Origin: Microstegium vimineum
Lineage: Eukaryota; Streptophyta; Magnoliopsida; Poales; Poaceae
Direction of reading: 5' to 3'
Assembly (NCBI GenBank): GCA_022036555.1
Contig: CM039139.1
Coordinates: 4,856,824-4,920,823 of the forward strand
Length of the DNA: 64,000 bases
Shown here: positions 23,901 to 36,317 of the stretch, piece by piece
Position numbering within the stretch: the stretch's first letter is position 1
Layout of the letters: each line of letters opens with the position of its first letter
Program-made: the position numbers and the translations under genes
The notes under the pieces: generated by a model
The model's input: only the letters and a program-made list of their open reading frames with translations
The model's database searches: none
What the model was told of the DNA's origin: nothing

Positions 23901-26900
23901 AGATTCCTATCTTTAGCTCGAAGCCCATCTCTACTTCTTGAAAATTCGAAGCACTTTCTTCTTATATGCAGAGCCGGCCCCTAGGAATCTGGCTTATCTC
24001 AACTTGAGCATTGTTGCTAATGCTATGGAGATGGTAGTTGAGCCTACACCAGAGAAAGAGATTCGTGAAGGACAGTTGCAGGATAAGAGTCTGCAGATAA
24101 TAGTTGAGAACATGAAGGAAGGAAGATCATCCGGTTTCCGGTTAGATGGTAATGGTGCATTGTGGCATAGAAAGAGGATCTGTGTTCCCGACATAAAGTC
24201 TTTTCGACAGACGATTCTGCGAGAAGCTCATGAGTCAACCTACTCAATACATCCAGGAAGCACTAAGACGTACTTGGATCTTAAAGAGAAATATTGGTGG
24301 GTTGGATTAAAACGTGACGTGACAGAGTATGTAGCATATGTGATACATGTCAGAGGGTTAAAGCAGAACATCAGAGACCTGCAAGACTGTTGCAACCGAG
24401 GAAGTACCTGAATGGAAGTGGGACGAAGTTGGTATGGATTTCAGAGTTAGTTACCGCTTACTCGGAAAGGTTATGACTCAATCTGGGTCATAGTTGATCG
24501 CTTGACTAAGGTAGCTCACTTCTTGCCAGTTCGAACTACTTCTATGGGAGCACAATTAGCTGAGTTATATATGGAAAGGATAGTATGCCAGGATGGAGTT
24601 CCAAAGAAGATCGTGTCAGATAGAGGAACCCAGTTTACCTCGCACTTTTGGGAGAAAGTGCACGAGTCCCTTGGAACAGTGTTGAATTTTAGCTCAGCCT
24701 ATCACCCTCAGACAGATGAACAGACAGAGAGAACTAATCAAGTGCTAGACGATATGTTGAGAGCTCGTGTTCCGCAGTATGGTACGAGTTGGGACAAGAG
24801 TTTGCCCGAAGCTGAGTCTTCATATAACAACAGTTATCAGGAAAGTCTTAAGATGGCACCGTTTGAAGCTTTGTATGGACGGAAGTGTAGAACTCCGTTG
24901 TTCTGGAATCAAACAGGAGAAACCCAAGTGTTTGGACCAGATGTTTTGAGAGATGCAGAAAAACAAGTCCGAGTAATCAGAGATAATCTGAGAATAGCAC
25001 AGTCTCGACAGAAGAGTTACGCTGATAACCGAAGAAGAGATTTGTCTTTTGGAAGTCGGTGATTATGTTTACCTGAAAGTATCACCTATGAGAAGTGTGA
25101 AACGGTTCAATATGAAAGGAAAGTTAACACCCAGATATATTGGTCCGTTCAAGATTCTTGAGAGACGTGGAGAAGTTGCTTATCGGTTAGAAGTTACCGG
25201 AAAGTTCGTCAGGAAATTCACGACGTGTTTCACGTATCTCAGCTCAAGAAGTGTTTACGAATACCCGAAGAGCAGTTACCGTGGGAGGAACTTACAGTTA
25301 AGAAAGATTTGACCTGGGAGGAATACCCAGTTAAGATTCTGGAAATGGCTGAAAAAATTACAAGGAGCAAGGTCAGTAAGATGTGCTCTCTTACCAGAGT
25401 CTCATATCCAAGCAGATATAATCTTTGAAGATAACCTTATCGTTCTCTCTAATCTCTTCGAATCTCGGGACGAGATTCTTTTAAGGGGGGTAGATTTGTA
25501 ACACCCTAAAAATTTGAATTAGAAATTAGGTTTGAATTTGAGTTTAATTTGATTTAATTTCAAATCATTTTGTGAAGCATAGAATTAAATATATAAAACT
25601 AAATTAAATTCCATGTTAGGGTTAACTTGTGTGATGTATTTCATGCCTCTGCATTTTATTGTATTGTTTGAAGTTGCAAAACTTTGAAAAGGATTTCAAA
25701 ACTCCTTTTGAAAAATCAAATTGCAAAATTCAGTTTGCAAAATAAAAAGGAAAAGGGAAAACCCCTCACTTCACTCTTTCTAGCCCAGTGGCCCAGCCCA
25801 ACAGGCCTCCCTCCCCCTCTCTCTCCTTCCCTCAGCTTGGGCCGGCCCAGTCCGCGCCCGCGCCTCTCCCTCCCACTGCCAGCTCGGGCCCGCATGTCGG
25901 CGCCGCTCGCCTCCCTCCTTTCTCCTCTCTCTGCCGCCGACGTCCCTGGCCCACAGCTTCATAACCCTGTGTTAATCTTGCTAAGTACGTTAAGTGCTCA
26001 CCCTTGCCTTATCAACCATATCAGATTGCCAAGAGCAACAGTTAAAGGAGTTAGGCTTGTGCTCAACCAGTCAGTTGTCCCTGTGAAGTTGGAGTCTTCG
26101 CCTGAAGATCGGAGTTGTCTTTCCGCTGTTCGTTGTGTTGAGGTTATTCTTTGACCTTATATGTTATATATTTAAGTATTGTCTTTCGATATCACCTTAA
26201 TTTGTGGCTATATGTGAGATTTGACTTCCTGGGCTCACATATGATGTAAATCTGGTTTTGTTCTTAAAACCGGGTGTGACATGCAGCCCGAGCCCGTGAG
26301 CCCGGCACGAGGCTCGCTGTTTTGGCTCGACACGAGTCCGGTGTTGTGCGGGCCCGGGCCGGCCTGGCCCGGTGTGTGGGTCGTGCTTGGGCCGCACCCC
26401 AGGCCCGTGGGCCGGCAAAGCACGGCCCGTTCGGCCCGCTAAAAGTTGAAGGTCCGATAATATATGGAATTTTAATTTATAATAGTTATAAATCCAAAGA
26501 TACATCTGTCTCACATTGTAGTCCAACATTAAAGTAGGCTAAATTCGCAAAAAAATATCAAAATGAGCCAAATTTGTACAAAGAAAAACAGAAAAATAGA
26601 CAAAATAAGCTATGGGCTGGCACGGCCCGCAGGGCACGACGGGCTCACAGGCCGGCCTGACGGCCCACAGGGCCGTGCCTGGGCCGAAGGCCAGGCCCGT
26701 AGGGCACGCGGGCCTCCTTGGCCCAATGGCCATCGGGCCGGGCCGTTGCCCACCTATACTCACATCCGTTATGGACGCCTGATCGTCTTTGAAGTAAGGC
26801 CCTGTTTGGATTTGAGGGACTAGCGACTAGTGATTTTGGCCAAGGAGGCCCGCGTGCCCACCTATACTCACATCCGTCATGGACGCCTGATCGTATTTGA

Positions 26901-29900
26901 AGTAAGACCCTGTTTGGATTGGAGGGACTAGCGACTAGTGACTTTTCGTCCCAAATAGCAGCCCCCTTGAGACTTCTATGTAGTAGTCACTACTAGTCTC
27001 TCTAGTAGTCCAAGTGTTTGGTAAAATTGGAACTAATTGGGACTAATTAGTAGTCACTAGTCCCTCCAATCCAAACAGGGCTTAAGGTTGTCTTTGGCAC
27101 GGCTCCGTGCCTACAAGCTCCGGCTCCGTCTGCACTGTACGCACCTGTAGCAGCGAAGAAAGGGCTCCGACTCCCTGCTACATTTGCCTACCCAGCAGAA
27201 GGAGCAGGCGGAGCTGCCTTTCGCTTGCTCCTCCGGCTCCGCGCTACAGGGCTGGAGCCATGCTACATTTGCCTACCCAGCAGAAGGAGCAGGCGGAGCT
27301 GCCTTTCGCTTGCTCCTCCGGCTCCGCGCTACAGGGCTGGAGCCAGAGCTGGAGAGAGCCCGGCCAAATAGGCCCTAAATAGGGAGAGAATAGTTCGCAT
27401 ACTCTCTTAAAAAAATGGATTCCAAAAAAATATTGTTTGCAAGATCGAAGCATGCAAAAGTAAAAAAAAAGTGTATACCACAATTATATTTTCAAGAGAA
27501 ATGTGTAATACCTTCCTATGGCCTTCACCTGATATCTGTGCTAGAACCTTTCCGTTGGGTCCAATAAGAACAAATGTAGGCCACGAGTTCACACCCAGTT
27601 CTCTCCACAAGTACATGTCACCGTCATTTACAACCTTCAAACATCTCAAGTGAGTCAAGAATTAAAGAAAAAGGAAGCATTTGCAGCCTTTAGACATCTC
27701 AACTTCTCAAGTGAGTGAGTCAAGGACAATAAAAAGAGAAAGGAAGCAATAAACAACGAGTTTGCCAATCATAAACAATACAGAGTACACCACAACGACG
27801 TACTCCATATGTCCTCAAATAAATCAATTTCTATAATTTGTGAAAGTCAAACAATCTTAAATTTTGCTAACTTCACATGAAAAAGTAACATCTATGAAAA
27901 TACATATTCAATATATCTAATAATACTAATCTAATGTCATAAATCTTGATAATTTTTTTTAACAATTCGCTAAAGGTTTAAAAAGTTTGAGTTAACACAA
28001 CTCTAAAAATCTATTTATTCAGAGACAGAGAGTATTTGTTTTTTTTTGTTCTACAGTACTTATGGTATATTTTAGGTTGTTTGAGTGTATCTACGTGATC
28101 TTCAATGGCGTATTTCAGAAAAAAAAAAGTTTTGGAAGTGAGGTCTTGTTTTGAAGAACTTATATATCTCGTAAAAACACAAGGTGCAAATCAAATTTAA
28201 CACACAGTGACTTCAGCAAATTTGTTTTTTTTTCTTTAAGACTTCCTATGCTTTGATACATTGCTCATACTCTCTCATAACTGTACAGTGCATGCTCCAA
28301 AGCTCAAAGTATTGACACTGCCAATTATATACAGAGCCTTTTGTGGAGATGGTGCGCGGTACAGTGCGGCAACCAAGCTGACGCTAATAGGCCCCAAGGC
28401 CATGCTCGCATTGTGGGAGGCTGGGAGGACATTCCAATGAGGATGTCAGCGGATCGCACCCTTTGGGTGGAGTGCTCTCTCGGTCTCAACTCATAAAAGT
28501 GGTGATGCAATCTGAACATGTGGACTTATAAATTGTGGATTGATTTGTCCCCCGAGACCCCGTTATGTATTGCCTGATTAATTTCATCTAGCTTTCTTGG
28601 AGAGACCACAAGGGCGCAGTGGTTTCTTCTCGTTGAATTGGTCCATCTACTAGAGAGCAGGAGGGCAAGGCGCCTGGACGAGTGCACGTTGCCGGTCACC
28701 ACTGCGGATCTTATCCACACGCCTGGTGGAGCTTGCAGGGGAGGGAACGTGCCTGATGCAGATTGATTAGTTAGAGTTTAGTGTTTCTTTTATTTATTTA
28801 TTTATTTATTTATTTTTGAATGAATGTCTTTCTTTAGAAAAAACCTTGGCAGGAGCACTGCCATATCATATCATTGAGTTTAGTCTTTCTTGGTGGCATA
28901 TCATATCATTTAGTCTTTTCTTCGTGGCCATGATAGGAGGATCCCACATTTATAGGGGCAAAAGAGACCTTTTACAATGTTTCTCCCACCTCTACTGCCT
29001 GGATTTAATATATATATTTTATTAATAGACGTGGTGCCCAGGACTAATAACCATAGCTTATTAGGGGGCGTTTGGTTGGTTTCTCTGCAGGACTGGCTCG
29101 CACGAAGAGAGACAGGCCACCGTTGTCCAGGCCCAACGCATGCATGTGAGCGTGATTGGTTAATCGGTTTGCATCCGGCCAGGCTGCAGAGAGACCATGA
29201 TTGGTTGGCCTGCTTCGTTCTTGACTCGCGCATGCGCACTCTCACAGGCATACGAGCGCTGCGCCGAGCGCTGCGTCCCGCCAGCCAGGCCCGGCAAAAA
29301 CCGATTCTAAATCCGTTTCCCGGGAGCCAGACTCCGGATGGCTCGTTGCACGTCGAGGGCCAGCCCAGAACCTCATTCAGTCATCCAAACGCCAATAAGT
29401 TGTATCACGAGAGCCAGGCTGGGGCTTATACAGGGAACCAAACACGTCGGTGAGGGGGATCCTGTCCTACGACAACGGCCACACTTGCAAGTGCCCTTTT
29501 GCAAAATTTGCATATACCTTCACTTCTTCAGACATGGAAAAAGATAGCCGGTTGGTAGATACTACTCCCTCCATCCCAAATTATAAGACATCTCAAAAAT
29601 CTTGGAAAGTCAAACTATCTCAAGTTTGATCAAAATTATAGAAAAATTATAAAGATTTATTTTATCAATTATGTATACCATGAAAATATTATTGATAAAA
29701 AAATCTAATGATACTTAATTGACATTATAAATGTTATTATATTATCATATAAATTTGGTCAAACTTGAGATGTTTTGACTTTCCAACATTTTTTGGAATC
29801 TTATAATTTACGATGGAGGGAGTACATGTTAACAAGTCAATGGGGGGAAATCAAGCAGGTACCTGAGAACAGAGGGTTTATGCCAATTGCTAGAAGGATT

Positions 29901-32900
29901 GTACTTCATTTGAACATTTCAGATGGTATATTGTTATCATACCGGATGAGTAATGTTGTAGCGGAGAACAGCGTTACGGATAGCTTCAAGGTCCTTTTCA
30001 TTATCAAATTTTGCAGAGTGCACACCAACAACAGTGAACTGCAGGATCAAGCAACACACATGTGAACTGCAGGATAGAGTGTATTGCATTTGAATTATAT
30101 AATGCGGACATAATAGGTTTTACAAACGTAGGCTTGTCCCATTTCCAAAAAAAAACATGCTTAAGCTATTAGTTGTAGAACTGAGAAATTAAGACAAAGC
30201 TCTCTACATTTCGGAAAAGATTTACTACCAAATTCATCAGTTGAATGAATAAGAATGCAATACAAATTTATAACCAACGTCAGAAGATCTGCAATATGGC
30301 ATGATGAATAAACACATATCAAAGTAGTGAAGGTAGAAAAGGACACAAAAAACATGGAAAGTAACTAATGTCAGAATAAATATCAAGGTTTACAAAAAAA
30401 ATATTCTGGACGTTGCAATTCAGAACTACTGTTGAACTAATGGTTAGTTCAAGCATGCAACAATGACCTCTACCATACTACTACAGCAATTAATGTAAGG
30501 CAATTATTCTCAGATCTACATTTTTGGTGAGGGGTCCCGTGGGGGACTGGGAGGAGGAAGCGGACATAATGAGGAACATTCCAGCATATGAAGACAAATC
30601 AAGCACTCACAGGTTTTTGTTTATACTTCTTCTCTACAAACTCCAGGTCTGGCAAGACATGCATGCAGTTAATGCAGCAATAGGTCCAAAAATCCAGCAG
30701 CACCACCCTTCCTTTTAAATCCTGCAGGAACATTTTGGTAAGAACAATTAACTGTTGAATCATAGTTAACCAGACCTAATTTTTTCAGCAGATAGAGAAT
30801 TTGAAAGTTAGAATAGTGGCCATCCATCATGTTTTTAGTAAGGAATGCATCCAACAGTAAAGAATGTCCTATCAAGAAAGATATAGGAATCATATATACT
30901 AACAACTAAGATAAAGCAAATAGAGTTATGCATGCAGTTTTACATGCAGGGAAGAGTAGGGATGGTAGTAGATTTGCATGCAGGAATAGTAGGGAATATG
31001 ATGTTTTTAGGAGAAGGGATGATCAATAGATTTACACGTAGTTGAATCAAGTATATATTCGTGAAAATGTATATGCATCAGAAGTTAACATCAAGAATGG
31101 AGCTTGACCACAAGAGCACCACCAGGGACTTGAAATTTCTTCACAAATGCTAGAAGACTGAAACTTTTGGATCATGTTAATTACAGTCTGGGCAGCCCCA
31201 TTGAATAGTGTGAGAGAGATGCATGCAAGATCTTCATAGTTTAAATTCAAAAGGCAGAGTATGCAATTAGTAGAGTGGCAAAGTTGCAGCTATGATAATA
31301 ACCTAAAATGAGTTCTAAATTACTCTTCCAAACTGAAGTGGAGCTGTATTCAACCAGTCAAGCTTTCTTGGAAACTCAGGAACATATGTGGCGGAACCCC
31401 TACAATAAAATTCGAAAAAACATTTGTGTCTAAGTGCAAAAGAAAACCTTTGTACAAGAAAGGAAGTCCAAGCTTCACATGCCTAGACAATAGATTAATA
31501 TGCAGTTAGTTAGCTACCCACCCAGATTCAAACTCAGCTAGATACTTCTTTATTTGTTGAACTCTTGATGGCAGAGATTCTCCTGCAAGCAGATAGCAAG
31601 ATGACCAGCAAGTGACACACATGACAAATGGAAACCAATCTTCAGTATAGCTTCGGATCCAAATGTTTCCGAGCTAGGTTTTGATCTCTCTAGGCATGCT
31701 AAAAAGAATTTTGTCACTACGATTACTTTGCAGGCCCAGCCTAAAGCCCACAATGGCACCATCAACATGCATTATGCACCATCAACATGCATTATGCCTG
31801 ATGGAATTCCCAATTACCTAATAGCATTGTGCAGTGTTTAAAAGTGGCAACCCAAAGTGGGCGGCCGGGTACCATCAAGCACCTAAACATCTTGCTGGCA
31901 AATGGGTGCTAGGCAGGATGGTGATGCCTAGTACCTAGGTGCACTGTGTAGCTGATATTTTAAAAGAGTGACATTGTTTTAGGCTCATGATTTTATTGTT
32001 AGCAAGAACATCAAAATTCCATCTGGACTGATCCCTTAGAATTATTAATTAACTGAAACTCGATTTGTTTGCAACAATGGACCTGTAAAAATCCTCCTGC
32101 ATCTGGATTTCTTACCTTCATTTCTGGCAAATACTGAATTATTTCCACCCATGAAGAAATTCATCATCCCTTTGGGAGATGCAAACTGCATTGCCTGTAT
32201 ATATTAAAACAATTCAAGGCAATTAATCTCAATTAGATGTGTCGTCAAGAATTCAGTGATGACATGGACACTGATATGAAAAGTCATAGCCTTCATATAA
32301 ATTGTACTAACTCTGTTCCAAATCATAGTTCGTTTGACTTTTTTTACCCCAAGTTTGACCATTCGTCTTATTCAAATTTTTGTGCAAAATACCACTTCTT
32401 TTGTTATGGCTTGCTTTAGTAATAAAAGTTCTTCGAGAATGACTTAAATTTGACTATATTTGCACAAATTTTTTGAATAAGATGAGTGGTCAAACTTGGG
32501 GTCAAAAAAGTCAAACGAACTATAATTTGAAGGGGGGGTAGAAAACAAACATGTAAAAATTCGTATGAATAACAGAAGGTGGCGTTAGCCCATAAAAAAC
32601 AAAAGATTGCGATAATTTAGCACATCGCACCATTGTTAATGGTGTTAGTCATTGAAATCCATCCACATGCATAGTAATTTTTTCAAGAAGATGAAGACCA
32701 TTCATCAGTTTTAATAGTATTCAAGATGTCACAGCTTATGAAATGAGGAAATTCTTATCTAAATTCCACAGGAAACTCCTTAGTCTTGTTGATAGCGGAT
32801 GACACCATAGATAGCAATATCAAGGTGTGGAAAGTCATCTAGGCTGAGGAAAATGGCAAAGGGGGGCCCCATAAAGTCAGAAAAGCTATGGGTTATGGTG

Positions 32901-35900
32901 GTATTAATCAGACATAAATAAGGCTTAGCTAACACAGTAATATGTAACACCAAGGATACATATATCAGCAGATACCCTCACCTTGTTCCTGAAGAAGCTA
33001 CGAATTGGATTATTTTCTAATATAAAATCAAGGTAGATCCAGACTGCAGTTAGTTTCTCACTTTCAAATAGTTACCCAACTACCCTATGCACATAAACAG
33101 CCCAAGATGACAAACAAGAGACATCTATTAAATGGCGCATGTCAATCACTCAGCATGTTTCACTTTTTTTTTAATGGAATGGAGCATGTTTCACATTAAT
33201 ATGAGGAAAAACTGAATAACTACATTATCAATGTCCTCATAGGACAACAGTTTTAAATGGAGGGAGTGAAACAAGTAAATGTACCACAAAGTCCAAATGC
33301 TGAATCCACTAGAACTCAAAGTGAGGACTTGAATGTTGAATGAAACCAAAACAAGGACAAAAAGAAGAGTACACATGTAATAAGTGCAGAATCCTTCTCG
33401 GGCACATTGAAAGTTTGATGCGGTTTTATGCAGCTATGTGCGTATCTGTATTAATCAGTTGAGTGCACTATGAATTGCAGGGTTCTCTTGATAAAAAAAA
33501 ACTAAAATGTCTAGTGGTGCAACCAGACAATGAATGAGGATAATAGCCATACTATATTCTTGAGAGGTACACCACCAAACTGGAACATATGCACAATGCT
33601 CATTTTATTAATCAGTTTCCAGTGTTTTCCCAGATAGAACTTGCTAGCAACCAAATAATTATTCTTTTACGCATATTATAATCAAATCTGTAAAAAGCCA
33701 AAGCTACGAATAAACACCATCAATATACATATTAATGTATCAGCTGAAGAGCTGTGCAACAAATTAGTTGTGTAAAATTGTACCTTCCAATTTCTGACTA
33801 CAACAAAAAGACAGGAAAAGGCTATTCCCAGACTTCCATATCTCAATATTTCGCGTCGAGAACCGAACAGCCTGCAGGATTTTTTTTTCCGGCATATCAA
33901 TAAATTATGTTATGCAAACAGTCATGACTAGATAGTAACTTACAGATTAGAATAACACTACTATATCTCTATGAACATGGGAAACAACCTATACATATGA
34001 AAGAGAAGAACTCGGATGGTGTTACTTATCCAGAAAGTTTTCAATGTTTAGTGCATGTTGCCAAAAAGATTTTTCAAAGATGAGATTTTAAGTGCACAAA
34101 GGAAACAGTGAACTCAAATTAAGACTGATATTTAAGCCTTTCCTCTCAGAAGAAACTGACCTTACCCTTCATTTTTTGAGATTGGAGAATCTTTTGTGTC
34201 AGAAAGTCCAGCACCAGTTGCTCCATTCACACTCTCAGGCAAAGCATTTCCTACCGAACTACTATTTTCAGTATTTTGTGCCCCTTCATCTGCATTAATT
34301 GTCTTCAAATCAGCACCAAGTACTCTGGTACAACCAACAGAAGAATGTATCTAGTTCCGATTTCAACAAAACAACAATTTCACAGATGATATAGTTTCTG
34401 GCCAGACCAGTTAGGCAAAACAGTCACTCACAACTTTCAACGTTAATGCAGAAAAAAAAAACAGCATATGAGTCATATTCAGGATGATAAATCAAAACCA
34501 ATGTAATGGACCCAATAGTTCTATGTCCAGTTTTTCATACAAGAGATATGTTACTAGATCAAAATAATCTTCGTTCGTATTACATACTGCGGCGAGCATT
34601 AGAACCACCATAAAAAATGTCGTTAATTGAAATGTCCCCAATATTCTTTCGTATGAGAGAGGGACTGCCTTGTTGTAACGCAACTTCCTCTAGAGTAGTC
34701 GTCACAGCGATACATCTGCAAGATGAGTAACCATAAGAACTTTTTAAAATATGAATCTTTTTCATAGTTCTGAATAATTTGACTATAAGATATATATATT
34801 GCATAAAAGTTTGAACTTTACAGATTAACAGGCACTAATTGCACCCAACTTAATAAAGATATGGAGGTGACTTCATGTAAATAACTGGCACATCAATTCA
34901 CCAAAATACAAACTTAGATGTGAAATAAGACAATCCCACTGTAAAATCTGTCAAGACAAAAATCATAATAACTTAAGGACTTGCATCGCAGTCGCAGTCA
35001 GTCACAGTCGTGGTCGCATTTATACTGATCCACAGCATTTGATAAGGAATTCATGGTAAAACATTTATTTAGGGTGAACTCAAACTAGTTGAACTAAGTG
35101 ATATGACCAAAGTAAGGAAACCATATTTTTGACAGAAGGAAAAAACAACCAATATGGACCTCATTTCCGCAGCTTTTGCAGCTTGAACACCAGCAAGCGC
35201 ATCTTCAATCACAATGCACTGGAAAAAACAGAAAGTTCATCAGATATAACACTCCAAATAAATAAATATGATAGAAGGAATGAACTAACCAAAGAACTTA
35301 ATAAAAAACAATATATTACGGAGAGTTTCATATCAATGCTTAAAGATTTATGTTCTTGTCGCGGAAGAGGTACAAAACGTCATTCCAGGACTCAGCCGGG
35401 AAAATGACAGAGCACAACAAAACTCACTAAGAGTTGCTAAGCCAGTCTATATATAGCCCTCTTTCTTAAAATAATATCTTCCCTTACTCTTGAAGCGGTC
35501 TGTAATGCCGTTTCCGACATATTATTGAAGATCCGCCTGTTCCGCTCTTTCCATATATTCCAGAAAGTATAGATCGCCATTCCGTTAAAACGCCCTCACC
35601 ATATATGGAAGCTATAAACAACTGCTACTTGGCTAAACTGGGGAGGAGAAAAGTTTAGTCATATTTTAGGTGTTCTCCTGTCGTTGGCTTATCTAGGGTG
35701 TATCTAACAAACTCCACACAATCGGTGTTTAAATGGGAACACATGTTCTGGTTGAATACTTATCAATCTGGGAGCAAGTCGATGGTGTTGTGCTGCAACA
35801 AGATATACAAGATCGCCATCGATGGAAATTGACGCAATCCGGCCCTTATTCCAGCAAGTTTGCTTATGCAACTTTCTTTGTGGGCACCATCAGATTTGCC

Positions 35901-36283
35901 CCTTGGAAGAGGATTTGGAAGAGTTGGGATCCTTTGCACTGCAAATTCTTCTCGTGGCTAGCCATTAACAACAGGTGTTGGACAGCAGATCGCCTCGCTA
36001 AGAGGGGGTTGTCCCACCCAGCTGCTTGCTCTCTTTGTGATCAAGCTGAGGAGACAAATCAATCACTTGCTGATCTCTTGTTTTTTCATTCGCCAAATTT
36101 GGTCGCTGGTCCTGATGAGTTTAGACCTGGCTGATGCAACACCTTCGGCATTCGAACGACGCTTCTCTTCCTGGTGGGGGCACAACATTAGGAGTACTGC
36201 CAATGAGTCACAAAAGGTCTGAACTCCCTAATTACTCTTGTGTCCTGGGAGGTTTGGAAGCGCAGGAACTCTTGTGTTTTTGA

Positions 36284-36317
<34 letters not shown>

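Larger units (their letters stand above)
23955..26281 (+). mobile_element. 5'-truncated Ty3/gypsy (chromovirus-like) element with 3' LTR
   Basis: Only the integrase end of pol, a polypurine tract and one LTR are present, antisense to SOQ1. It lies between the nested gene and SOQ1 exon 15. No 5' LTR is found in the intron, so it is a truncated insertion or a deletion relic. Confidence 0.85.
19318..27511 (-). other. SOQ1 intron 15, 8.2 kb, containing a gene and several elements
   Basis: Donor GT at 27511-27510 after exon 15 (GEGHRK) and acceptor AG at 19319-19318 before exon 16 (DLDEVIGAALEFY). The two exons join in phase. The intron holds two Stowaways, a complete protein-coding gene on the same strand, a 43-bp tandem repeat, a truncated gypsy element with its LTR, a GGCCCG-rich repeat and two further MITE-like inserts. 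Confidence 0.85.
27512..30721 (-). other. SOQ1: SOQ1 exons 13-15: thioredoxin-like domain
   Basis: Exon 13 encodes VVLLDFWTYCCINCMHVLPDL. The CCINC motif (residues 473-477) gives the redox CxxC pair C474/C477. Exon 14 encodes FTVVGVHSAKFDNEKD. Exon 15 encodes the cis-Pro loop (NSWPTFVLIGPNGKV). This is a TlpA/ResA-like thioredoxin fold with its active site intact. Confidence 0.9.

Noticed and set aside
25684..26154. 156-codon frame in the gypsy 3' LTR
   Set aside because: It lies wholly inside the LTR and is opened by a CT-rich block; no domain.
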